From assembly GCF_963678975.1 (NCBI RefSeq), contig NC_089275.1:36556819-36620818 (forward strand): a stretch of 64,000 bases of DNA. The letters run 5' to 3'. Position numbers and translations under genes: made by a program. Shown piece by piece: positions 10,588 through 21,309 of the stretch. Under the pieces are notes generated by a model. The model was given only the letters and a program-made list of their open reading frames with translations. It did not search any database and was not told the origin of the DNA. The stretch is from Dysidea avara (Eukaryota > Porifera > Demospongiae > Dictyoceratida > Dysideidae). The first letter of the stretch is position 1, and each line of letters begins with the position of its first letter.

Positions 10588-11282
10588 CTCCTGTTATCTT
10601 TCACTAAACAATAATAGATGAGATATATAGTAATTTAATCTGCTCGAATCTATTGAGCTAAGAGTGTGATATCATTTGGACACATTACTTGCTGGCATGG
10701 TAGAGTTAAGCTTACACATTACATAGTGCATGTTGCTACATAGCTAATTATAATTGGACAAAGCTTTCATACCTGAGCTTAATGATGTGGGATGCTGGCA
10801 CAAGATACCAGTGCAGGAATATTCAAAAGCATGCAAATTCTTTGTAACCAAAACCTTCAGAAACTCCGTGTTGTGACTTGATCCACAGCCACATACAATC
10901 AAGACATGTGCCTATGGTTATGGAGCCATAACAGGGATTATTAGTCTTCTCTGTATTCTTCTTGCCAGCATGTCTCTGACTCCCTATACTGACAAAGGCT
11001 TTCAGTAGCCTTCACAGCTGAGGTCCCATATGAGTGAGATAACAAATTAAACTACATAGCAAATATCACTACTCATATCACTAAAAGCAGGGGTCCCACA
11101 TGTGTAGCTAAACTTTTCATTTGCTGCATGAATGTTGACTAGTCTATATCGAGGTCTATACTATATCTAGGTCTATACTATATCTAGAATATAGAGATTG
11201 AGATGTGTTGATTATAATTACTGCATGATGATTTTCAAGAATGTGAATATTGACGAGACGCGAGACGAGACGTGCTAGCTAC
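10588..11282. other. upstream flank of the transposon-like unit
   Basis: No coding signal was seen. It may hold the promoter and end of the minus-strand unit. Short repeats are visible: CTATACTATATCTAG around 11155-11187 and GAGACGCGAGACGAGACG just before the gap. No terminal inverted repeat matching the other side of the unit was found by eye. Confidence 0.4.
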
Positions 11283-11482
11283 NNNNNNNNNNNNNNNNNN
11301 NNNNNNNNNNNNNNNNNNNNNNNNNNNNNNNNNNNNNNNNNNNNNNNNNNNNNNNNNNNNNNNNNNNNNNNNNNNNNNNNNNNNNNNNNNNNNNNNNNNN
11401 NNNNNNNNNNNNNNNNNNNNNNNNNNNNNNNNNNNNNNNNNNNNNNNNNNNNNNNNNNNNNNNNNNNNNNNNNNNNNNNNNN
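11283..11482. other. assembly gap (200 N)
   Basis: Exactly 200 ambiguous bases, a fixed size typical of scaffold joins rather than a measured gap. The sequence just to the right is strongly palindromic, which may explain the break. Confidence 0.95.
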
Positions 11483-12475
11483 GCCTGATATAAACGCACG
11501 AGCCTGAGGGCCGTCAGGCCCGAAGGCAAGTGCGTTTATACAGGCAGAGCACGAGTGCACGTTGTATAACTATTATGTACCACTCACCTAATAGGTGGGG
11601 AGAGTCTCACAAGACAGCTGTAACGCTTATAAAGGCCAGGTTTCTAACATCGATTGTGGGTAACCAAGCCTGACGTTGCGATGACGTTCCCCCTGCATTA
11701 CTGCAGCCACCTGAGATACTGAAAGCTAGTACGTACGCTATGGGATAATTATATCACTAACCTGCATTCGCTGTTCGACTCTCATCATGTAGTGCTCAGC
11801 ATGCCAGCATGATCACTCAATCGCCATATAGACTAAGCGCCAGTCTAATCGCCATAGTGATTCTCTCGAGCGAAAAAAAGCAGCTAAATAGATGGTTTAA
11901 GTAAACAAAACCTAACTACTAAACGATACTAGTCTAATTCTTACTATTCACACTGGCTAAACTCGAATCTGGTGGCATGACAAAACTGGTTACCACAATC
12001 GAACGTAAAGGTTAACATTATTTAGAATATATTTGTTTTATTGAGTCATTGTCGAAGTGGACTACAGTTTAATCTGGGCTAAGATGGCACCAGACTAGTA
12101 AGGTGTATAAGTACGTTTATATATATGTAGACTAGAGTTGTGGCCACCTGCGTTGGCTTTTTCGATCGCCATTGGCTGCTTGTAAACATTATACGTATTG
12201 GTGACATTATGGCCCACAATCGACCTTTACATGTCAGGCTATAAAAGAATTCGAGTGATCTGTGAAATGTCTTTCCACCTATTAGGTGAGGTGTCGTAGT
12301 GGTCTTTGCCACCGACACTTGAACTATGCTGCACAAAACCGCAGCCAGTGCAATATCTGTATATTGCACTGCGGTCGGTGCATTATAACTTATAATGTAC
12401 TCATTGTGGTCTATAAAACCGCAGCGAGTGCGTTATAAGTTATAATGCACTCGCTGCGGTCTGCAGCAGTGCAAT
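11483..12475. repeat. foldback/palindromic element next to the gap
   Basis: The left side has CTGATATAAACGCAC pairing with GTGCGTTTATACAGG (11485-11545). It then has CCACTCACCTAATAGGTGGG, with CATCGATTGTGGGTAACC further in. The right side repeats these phrases in reverse order and on the other strand: GGCCCACAATCGACC near 12210 and CACCTATTAGGTGAGGTG near 12277. It ends in palindromes at 12330-12475. This looks like a roughly 1-kb element whose ends are hairpins, with its left end possibly cut by the gap. Confidence 0.55.
12418..12460. repeat. near-perfect palindrome ACCGCAGCGAGTGC...
   Basis: ACCGCAGCGAGTGC, TTATAA, TTATAA and GCACTCGCTGCGGT form a 43-base palindrome with almost no loop. 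Similar GCACTC-containing palindromes occur at 12330-12380 and near 63.1 kb. Confidence 0.8.
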
Positions 12476-12648
12476 ATACAAATTATGGCACTGGCGGTGC
12501 CTTTGAACTTCCCACGCAGAGTGGTACATACTACAATGTGTACTGTGACTCATTCCGCCAGCACTCCTTCTTGCGTCCTACATCACCCACTCTGTTCCTT
12601 CCTAAAAACAGGCTTTGCCAATTTCCCTTAGATACCTTTACTAGAAAT

Positions 12649-13012
12649 TAGGACTGAAACAAATACTGCAAATACTCAAATACTCATTAGGCATTTTAGT
12701 ACTTGAGTAGTAAAATTGGTACTTGAGTACTTGTTAAGATCACATGACCCAGCTCACATGATGCATTTGCCATCAGGGAGTGACACAATAAAAGCTATGG
12801 GGTTTGATTGGCATTATTTCTTGTCAGGATTGGTACTTTAATACAATGCATGTATCATTGTTGTTACTTGAAAATGCTGTAATCTGCTTAAAGTCAGTAT
12901 AAAACATGTCAAATGGGTATGACTACAAGTAGCTAGTATTTGTGAGTACTTGATTGTTAACTCTAGACATAGTGTACTGGAATACTAGAAAACCTTGATC
13001 GTTTCATCCCTA
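12649..13012. mobile_element. hAT-like miniature element
   Basis: The left end TAGGACTGAAACAAATAC pairs loosely with the right end, whose complement is TAGGGATGAAACGATC. The flanks CTAGAAAT (12641-12648) and ATAGAAAT (13013-13020) agree at 7 of 8 positions, consistent with an aged hAT target duplication. It is non-coding. Confidence 0.65.
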
Positions 13013-13327
13013 ATAGAAATTGTTGTCCTCTAAAGAACTTCCCCCTTCTTGAGTATCACGCCAGTCTGCAGGTACTTTAAGTTTAACTACTATAGTTAGT
13101 AGTCTAGTATTATGTAGCTCTTTACCAATTCACCTTTCTGTGAATTTCAAAATAGTTTTATACTTATTTAATTGTGTCATATTGCTATACATTAATCTTC
13201 CTTTTACAACAGTTCCGTGTGTGCTCACGACAGTGGGTTATGTGTATCAGCACAGCTGCAGTTATGTATATATTATGTAGTGTACATGTACATACATATG
13301 TGTATTATGTATTTTATCTGGTTACAG

Positions 13328-13694
13328 AAAACCCTACTCAGATCTTATGTGACCACTACCAGTTTTTACTGCAAAACTTGGATCCCAATCAAATTACCAA
13401 AATGACATTTTTCAAGACATTGATAAGCTCTGATGAGCTGGATATGTTGTTATTGAACACACCTAACAGTTACATGAAGAACTCTTATATATTAGAACAC
13501 ATTCGAATTCTTGAGGCGCCAAATTTGTTTTTGTTTATTGATGCACTTCAAAGAATTGATAACCAGAAACACATTTGTGATACTGTGCTAGAAGGTGTGC
13601 GTGTGTGCGTGTGTGTGTGTGCGTGTGTGTGTGTGTACGGGTGTATGTATGTACGTACGTACATACATATGTGTGTGTTTGTATGTGTGTGTGC

Positions 13695-13729
<35 letters not shown>

Positions 13730-16700
13730 TGAGTTCATGTATTATACACGTGCATACATACAGTGTGTCTATATACATACAGATTTGAGCTCTAAAGGTT
13801 TTATTACATTATCACAAGATTGCAATGATTGGTTTGATGAATCTTATTATGATAACAGAAGTGATGATCCAGTACGTTTGGTTGACCACAATGAAAATGA
13901 AATGAAAAATTTTAAACTTTTTGTAACCAAACGGCAACGACCACTTTTGCCGGACTTAAATGCAATGGAATGGTCTCAGTATATACTACCATCTAATGTA
14001 GGATTAAAATACCTAGATTTGTTTGATAGCTTAGTAGAGTTGTTACAGATTGTGCATCCTGATATTATCATTGAAGCTTTGAATGATGTTATGGCTAGTG
14101 ATACTCAAAGACTGACTTTCTTTGCTCCTAAGTTCCAAAAAATGTTGGAAAAATTCACCAATGCCACAGCACTACTGAGAATATTGTTCCCATACACCAA
14201 CTGGTATGATCACTCCATTATTAGGGAGTTGGTAGAAGCTTGTGAGTGTCCTGAAGGTGTGAAGCTATTGGATGAATTTGACTCTCGGATTGATGTCACT
14301 CTACCCATCACATCATATCCCATACCTGCTCCATCTGATCTCATGATACCAGATGAGTCCAGTACTCACACTGTGATGGCTGTTAGGTGTGATCAACAAT
14401 TGTCTTCATTATCACTAAAACATATGGGAGTGGTAAAGTCACTGATGATGAACACATTCAGTATCACTAAACATGCTTTTGTGTTGCTAGCTATCAGCAA
14501 TAATAGCTCAGCTGTGATCTTCTGGTTAATTCCAAGGAGTGTTGTTCCAATGATTAATAATGCAATACAAGAAAGCTCAACTTCTTTGTATAACAATGGT
14601 TTGCTGGAAGTAGCCATATGGAGCCCCAACTTTTCATTTTCAACTGGTAGTACCAGTAGAATATGGATGATAGCCTACGGCAATGACTCCGCTGCCCTGT
14701 CTGACAATGTATGTGGTTCATTAGATCTAATTAACACCACAAAATGTGACCATCTGAGTGAAAACCTGACTTGTTTGCATAATTTTGTTTTTTAGATAAA
14801 TGCCATTGAAATGCATTCAACTTGGGTAAAAAAAATATGTGCTACATAAATAATTTTACGCTTGTGTTAATCGTTTCAGGAAACAGTGAAGGCAGACTTG
14901 AATTAAAATATCTAATATACCAATGGATTCGCCTCTTCATGTAAAGTAAGAATATCTTTTCTTTTTTTGTTTCTGTACCATGAAGCAAACATGAGTTACA
15001 TGTGTTTGTTTACATTGGGGTAAAAAGGAACTTTATTGTTGCCGTTTCTAAGGTTCAACAGCCTTCTTGCTTAATAGCATGGATGTATTTAGGCCAAAAA
15101 CTATAGTCTCACATGGCCAGACTGCTTTTTCTCGGCACGGCGTTTAATCAATTAGAATTATAAGCACCTGCTCGAAAAATGATCTGGTCCAGAAAAAATT
15201 ATGTCAACTCGTTTTCATACCCTGAGCTTGAGCTCTGGGTGTTTAATCAACTTTCAGCATAAAATGTATACTTCCTTTTAACTTTCAACCTACATGAACG
15301 ATTGTTGGTAGTGGTGATGCCTGAGAGACATTGAGGCTGTTTTTCTAAGGCTGAAAGGACACAGCTTGATTCCTTGTTCAGTTTGCCCTTAGCCTTTTCA
15401 TTTTCACAAGGAATCAATCCGTGTCCTTTTCAACCATAGAAGAACAACCTCGATGTCTCTCATCACTGCTACCGGAAATCATTCATGGAATTTCCAGTCC
15501 GTAGCTACATGGCTTGAAAGTTAAAAGAAGTATACGATTATGACAAAAGTTGAATAAATACCCCAAGCTCTAGCTCAGGGTGTGAAGACAAGTTGACATA
15601 TTGATTCTGTCTGGACCAGACCCTCTCTCAAATAGGCGCTTATAATTTAAATTGATAAGCACCGTGCCACGAAAAGCAGTCTGGCCATGCAAGACTACAA
15701 AAATTATACCTTGGTGAATGCCCCAGTTCATGGGGAATAGAATGACACAAGTTCCAACTCTGTACTCCATTGCGCTTGAGACTTATGATTGATTAAACAA
15801 GCACCTGTAATTTTTTGCTGTATAGGCACTGTACAAATTGATTGTTTTGCTGTTCTTGTTGCCTATCGCTATAAGTCCAAAAGCAATTACCAGATAAGGC
15901 TAAAACCTTAACAGCCCATTGGTTTTTCCCTCTAGACAACAAAAAAGTCATAAAACCAAAAATGCAAACAAGTCAGGTTTTCACTCAAATTATGTTTGTT
16001 TGTGATGAAGTGGGGACTATGTTTTCTAATATGTTTCTGAATCGGTTATGTTGTATCCCTACCCATCTGTGCATGTGATCACATTCATATAAGTATAGAC
16101 TTTGTGAACTTGCTCAAAGTAAATGGTAACATATGTTACAAAAGTGACACTTGTAATTTACTGTACGTCGCCAGTTTTCGGCATCATTTTCCCAAGTGAT
16201 TGTAATTCTTCATTGCATGCAATGACATATATGGACTTTGGTTTGAACTATTCAATATGGCAGTCCATAGTCTCTTACTGTAGCACACCAAACTGTAATT
16301 ATCTCGTGTGAGTGAACATCATGTTATAAGTGAAATCGCAAAGCCTATTGTGCACAAATTATCATTATAAGGTACTTATTGTGTGAATTTGTGAGTAATT
16401 ATCTCTCTGGTGCCTTGTTGGTTCTTTGTGAAATATCTGTGGGATATGCAGTCCTTGGATAGCTCCATTTCACAGAAGGTACAGCCCACAGTGTTACTGG
16501 GTAGCTTCTGTATACTCCATAGTCTGTATACTTTACACTTACAGGTGCCGATAATTGGTACCTGCCAATAATTGGCGACTTACACTAGTTCATGATGAAA
16601 ATTAATGAAGAGTAAAAAAGTTCTATTGTATAAGGGACTCCCCTTGAAATTGAATGAGTTAGTTTCTGCACAAGGGAAACATAGGTTGTACCCCTGGTTT

Positions 16701-19700
16701 TTTAAAGATGTACCTGTGGCCAAGAAAGCTGGAATGCCACTAAATTAACAGGAAAAGTAAAAAATGTGATTTCCATGCAACTATAACTCCATGGTCCCTT
16801 CTCAAAAAAACTACATAATGCAAGTCAATGCTTATTACCAATATGCCACACTAAGCTTGGGGCATGGACAGAATAGCAAATATTCAAATATTGATGTTTC
16901 ACAACTGAATGTGATGTTTAACAGTGTCCTTTTCCCAGGTTGGCCATTTATTTGTGTAGAATAGCTAGTGTAAACCTTGCTCACAAAGAGACATGGAATA
17001 CTAAAAATTTTACGCCAATACTAAAAACTTTACGCCAATATTAATACCAGTCCCATCTATAAGAAATCTTAGTGTGTGCTGCCAACACACACACACAATC
17101 ATCCATATTTTTGTGTTTGGAATATTTGTTAACAAAATAAAGGAAGGATTAGATGTCATATTCAGTATTTCTTCATACTCTACTTTGTGTGTATCATAAA
17201 TAATTGTCATAGGAACAAAGAAAGGTAAAAGACATGATAAGTAAACTGGAAGAAGATTTATCAGAAAAGAATGCTCACCTCAAGATAAATGAAGGTGAAC
17301 TATCCAAACTTAAGGAAGAAAAGAGATTATTTTCAAAGACACAAAGTGATACAAAATGTCAGGTAAACACACTATTGCTAAACCCCTCTGTATTGTACAC
17401 TTTTACTGTAGTGATTACACAATTAAGCATGATGGAAGGAAATTATGCATTAGTTAGCTCCCATGCAGTATACTTAAGTGAAAAATTCTTGTGCTCAAGC
17501 AACTGGTATAATTATATTAACTATCATGTAAATTCAAATTGTAGATGATGTCACTACGAAATGAACTATCTGACAGTAGAAAGATAAACAAGCAGTTAGA
17601 GGATGAGCTTGCTTCACTACAAAATGAACTATTTGACAGTAGGAAGATAAACAAGCAGTTAAAGGATGTTGCTCAAGCACAGCAAGAAATCAATTTACTA
17701 CCACAGGTACAGTATGCACCTGTGTTAACATTCGTAAAGCTGACCAGTTGTGATTACAGTATACACTCTTCTACTCATACACTGTACATTAACCACAATT
17801 TGTAATCAGAATTTAGACTTCAGCATATTTACTACTGAAATAAATTATGGCTGGTGGAAACATGGTTTCTAAACCCTATAGGTGCCACACTCGTGTCCTG
17901 TGGAGACCATGCATTAAGGCAATAGAAAACATATAGCAATTACGTGTTGTATAGCATTGGCAATACTTGGCCATTGAAATGAATAGCAACAGTTATTGGG
18001 AGATGGGAGATGCGAGGGAGATGCAATGCGCTTGTTTCTTCTAATTAATACTACATTCTTGTATGTACCACTTTCATACCTTAATGGGAAGAGAAGGTGC
18101 ATAAATGCCATATAGCACTGCTAACAGTGTACAGGAATTACAATGCATTATGAGGAACAGAGGTAATAAATCCCTTTTATACTATCGAAGGGTGGCTCCA
18201 AGAATTTTGGCGACAAGTTTCCAAACTGTCTGTTGTATACACACTTATATCTAGGGAGATCTAGGGGCATGCTCTCCTAGGACATTTTTGAAAATTATGT
18301 ATTTTGAAATTGAACCTGGTAACAATGTTCACCTAAAAACTTTTGAAGCTGATATTTTTTGAGAATTGGATATAGGTTGTAGTATCAGGAGCAGGCTAAA
18401 GAGTTCAGACATGGAGCTAAGTGAAGTTTGAAGCATACAACAGTAGGGATGTGATGATTATGCTGGCATAATTTTGTACATAATAGTCATGTGTGGAATC
18501 AGGAATTATGCTAGCCTTTTCAGGTGATTATAAAGCTTTAACAGTGGGAAAATCTTTAGATTGCACAATTCCATTATAAAAGATCGAGATACTCTAATAG
18601 AGCAGTCAGAAATTCTAATAGAACAGAGCAATTAATGACACAGCTGTGCTTTATTATGCATAATATTTTAAATCATTTATTAGGAATGGTGTCCATCTGT
18701 TGAAAGTGTGGATTCATAAAAATATCTTCAGATAAAGCAGCTCAATGTTGAGTTATCTGAGCTGCAGTCTAGGCTTGAAACAAAGTTAATAGCAATGGAG
18801 AAACTGAAAGAAGAGAACAAAGTTGTTCTTAAGCAGTACAGGCAGCTAAAGGCAAGGAATGCAAAAGCCATACCAGATTCATTAGAACCTGATCCAATGG
18901 TAAGTCTTGCCATTGTGTGATGCTTTTTACCTATTATGCATAGTAAAACAATACCTTTACATTTTTTACACAGAACATAGCAAATTGTTTTCAAGAAACA
19001 TTGGATGGTGCCAGCCTAGCTAAATGCTCTCCATGTTCCAGTTTGCCTTCACCAATGTACTATGCGCATGCAACATCAGACGATAACAACATTTACATTG
19101 GTGGTGGTGTGAGTCCAGACAAAGATGCCATCCATCAGGTATATGGTACACTATTCAAGGAGACAAGTGGTCCATCCTTCCAACACCTAATCAGGACTAC
19201 AGTATACCACAAGTTGTTGGTGGGAGAGTAACACTGTTTGGTGGACGGGACATGAAAAGTGGTAAAGTAACTGGTCAGGTTTCTACATTTCATGAGGAGG
19301 ATGATACTTGGAACAATGATTACCCACATATGCTAGTAGCCAGAACCCGACCAGTAGTGGTACCTCACAATGATGATGTGATAGTAGCTGGAGGAAAGGG
19401 AGAAGACACTACTGTAGTTTATGATGACATTGAAGTCCTAAATATTATTGGCAACAAATGGGCTAAGTTATCAGTGCAGCTGCCCAAACCAATGTGGGGA
19501 ATTTCAGTCACAGTCTCAACAAAGTTGTTTCACATTGTGGGATACAATGGGGCAGATGATCACTGCTATAATGATGCTTACACAATTGCTATAGATCACA
19601 TCACTTATGCATCAGCTTTAGACCAGCAACAGTCAACAGCGAAGGCACAAAATCCTTGGGTATCATTGCCTGATGCTCCTTGGTGGTACTCCGCACTTGT

Positions 19701-19979
19701 CCCACCTCATCTCCCCCAGTAATTCTTGGTGGTGAAAATGAAAATGGTGGAGTTGTCGCAACTGCTGCAATTTATGATCAAGCAACTCGACTCTGGAAAC
19801 AGATAGATTCTGTGACACTGCCTACCAATGTAGCCTATACAGCAGCAGCTCTGGCTGGAAAGAATGCTATCATTGTCATTGGAGGCTGCACTGATAGGAA
19901 GACAACAAATGTTGCATCATCTACCAGTCTCACAAAAGATACAAAAGTTGAATTTGAGACTCTAAAGTCAAACACTTGA
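13328..19979 (+). CDS. CARD-like / coiled-coil / kelch-repeat gene with two frameshifts
   Basis: I assembled six exons: 13328-13594, 13783-14708, 17213-17362, 17545-17706, 18732-18899 and 18974-19979. All junctions are GT-AG and all phases agree. Exon 1 encodes a helical, CARD-like domain ([20 protein letters not shown] ... [20 protein letters not shown]). Exon 2 encodes about 308 residues ending in a region with [20 protein letters not shown], of unknown function. Exons 3-5 encode charged coiled coil ([17 protein letters not shown] and similar). Exon 6 encodes kelch-type blades (IYIGGG, VTLFGG, VIVAGG, VILGGE, IIVIGG). Exon 6 needs a one-base correction near 19141-19165 and another in the C run at 19713-19717, so it is either a young pseudogene or carries assembly errors. 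The first coding exon, contributing one base of phase, was not found. Death-fold plus kelch suggests a cytosolic signalling scaffold, which is inference. Confidence 0.75.
13595..13735. repeat. (GT)n-rich microsatellite at a 5' splice site
   Basis: It begins at the donor of the CARD-like exon (GAAG/GTGTGCGTGTG) and continues as imperfect GT, GTAC and GA repeats. The long six-frame ORFs here are repeat artefacts. Confidence 0.9.
14745..15993. mobile_element. TGTGACC-family inverted-repeat element (with nested insertion)
   Basis: The left end reads TGTGACCATCTGAGTGAAAA then CCTGACTTGTTTGCAT. The same stem is found inverted at 15961-15990. It lies in intron 2 of the kelch gene, 36 bases after the exon-2 donor. 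The interior (GGGTAAAAA, TATACCTTGGTGAATG, CAGTTCATGG) is shared with elements at 41376-42014 and 54021-54664. A second foldback (15104-15696) is inserted in it. Confidence 0.7.
15104..15696. mobile_element. nested foldback element with ~300-bp arms
   Basis: The ends are TAGTCTCACATGGCCAGACT and the complement of AGTCTGGCCATGCAAGACTA. The arms pair imperfectly over nearly their whole length around a centre near 15390. For example, GAGAGACATTGAGG at 15322 pairs with CCTCGATGTCTCTC at 15449. Confidence 0.75.
18579..18630. repeat. TACTCTAATAGA motif, direct pair
   Basis: AAAGATCGAGATACTCTAAT AGAGCAGTCAG is followed by TTCTAATAGAACAG. Nearby are phrases like TGATTATGCTGGCATAATT (18456), suggesting a decayed copy of the ATTATGC element in intron 4 of the kelch gene. 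Confidence 0.7.
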
Positions 19980-21309
19980 TGAAATGCTATTAAATTCAGT
20001 TTTTGTATCATTATTATAGTTTTCTTTTTAATAAATTATGTATACGCGTATTTATGCACAATGGATATTATAATTATAATGGTACAAATTGTATACAAAA
20101 TGCACAATATTCTTGATTTTGAGTGCATACATAGGTATTAGTATAAAAAATTTGCAGTTTGTAAAAGAGGAGTAGACCACTTTGTACACTAAAATATAAT
20201 TGTAATGTAAATTGAATGCATATATAACAGTGGACAGGAAGAAAGAAAATGCGATTTTTTGTAATAGTTAACTTTGCAAGCGAAGACTTTACATACAATT
20301 ATATCATATATAATTAATTAGTTACAAGTTCATTTGATTGTATATGAGTTGATGCTAAAATTGGTTGATAGACGTAATTTCTTAGATGAGGTGATATCTC
20401 AATCGATCAGTGAATGAGATACACGTTAAGTTGTAAATGATCTTGAAGAAGAAACATGTAAGAGTACTAGTTTTGTGTATGGTAGTACAGGTTTCTAGTT
20501 CTTGCCATCCAAGGTAGTGAATCATGTTGGATACACTGCTAAAAATTATTGGTGACAAATCTTGTAACTCTGTGATTGCTTTTCTCTAGCTTTGTAACAT
20601 CTGTTTTGTGCAATGGTGGCCAAATTACATGCACATACATATTCTAGTTGTGGTCATACTAATTAAATAATAAGCTGTTTCTTTGAGGTGTTGGTTATTT
20701 AATTTGAGATTTCTTTGAAGAAAGGATTATAGTATCTTCACATAGTTGTAGAGATCTTATATAGGTCTTCTTGGAGTTGTTGAGCATCACTCACTATGTT
20801 CCACCTGCTATACATATTAATGAAGAATAGTATATAGCCAAAAACAAAATGAGCCATTTCGCTTTCAATAAGCATTGATAGGGGGAGGCGTTCAAATGCA
20901 AACTTGGAACTAGGTATGTGCAAATTCACCAGTCAACATTATGTTACAAAAAAGTAAACAAACAAGTATAGCTACAAGGATTCAAGGAATTGATAGTTTC
21001 AGGCTACATATATACAGATCAAAACTAGCTGAGGTCACCTATAGTACTCCCTTGTTTTGCTACTTATTATTTAAAATTCCTAATTTTCCCTTTTGTGTAC
21101 TTTATAATAAATACACTATAAGTTTAATTGCTGAAGTGACTTATCACACCCTCCCCACACATGTACATACTGTAGCTACCATTAATCTGTTCCGGGTTTC
21201 TTCTCCAAATTGCCTTTTTTTTTAAATGCATGCAATGACCTGTTAACATAAAAATGTAGTTACAAAACAGATTATAGCAATCACACAAGAAAACAATACA
21301 AATATAACA
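19980..21309. other. 3' flank of kelch gene and intergenic sequence
   Basis: The kelch stop is followed 50 bases later by an AATAAA polyadenylation signal. The rest, up to the stop codon of the convergent SLC6 gene, shows no gene or clear repeat. Confidence 0.6.
20030..20035 (+). terminator. AATAAA polyadenylation signal of the kelch gene
   Basis: AATAAA stands 50 bases after the TGA stop of the kelch frame, in an AT-rich 3' UTR-like stretch. Confidence 0.6.

Noticed and set aside
13535-13778. Open frames made of Cys-Val, Thr-His or Val-Cys repeats
   Set aside because: They are translations of the GT/AC microsatellite beside the splice donor.
19135-19165. A tiny intron (GTATAT...AAG) instead of a frameshift in the kelch exon
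   Set aside because: It would be only about 21 bases, below any plausible spliceosomal intron, and a one-base shift restores the kelch pattern.
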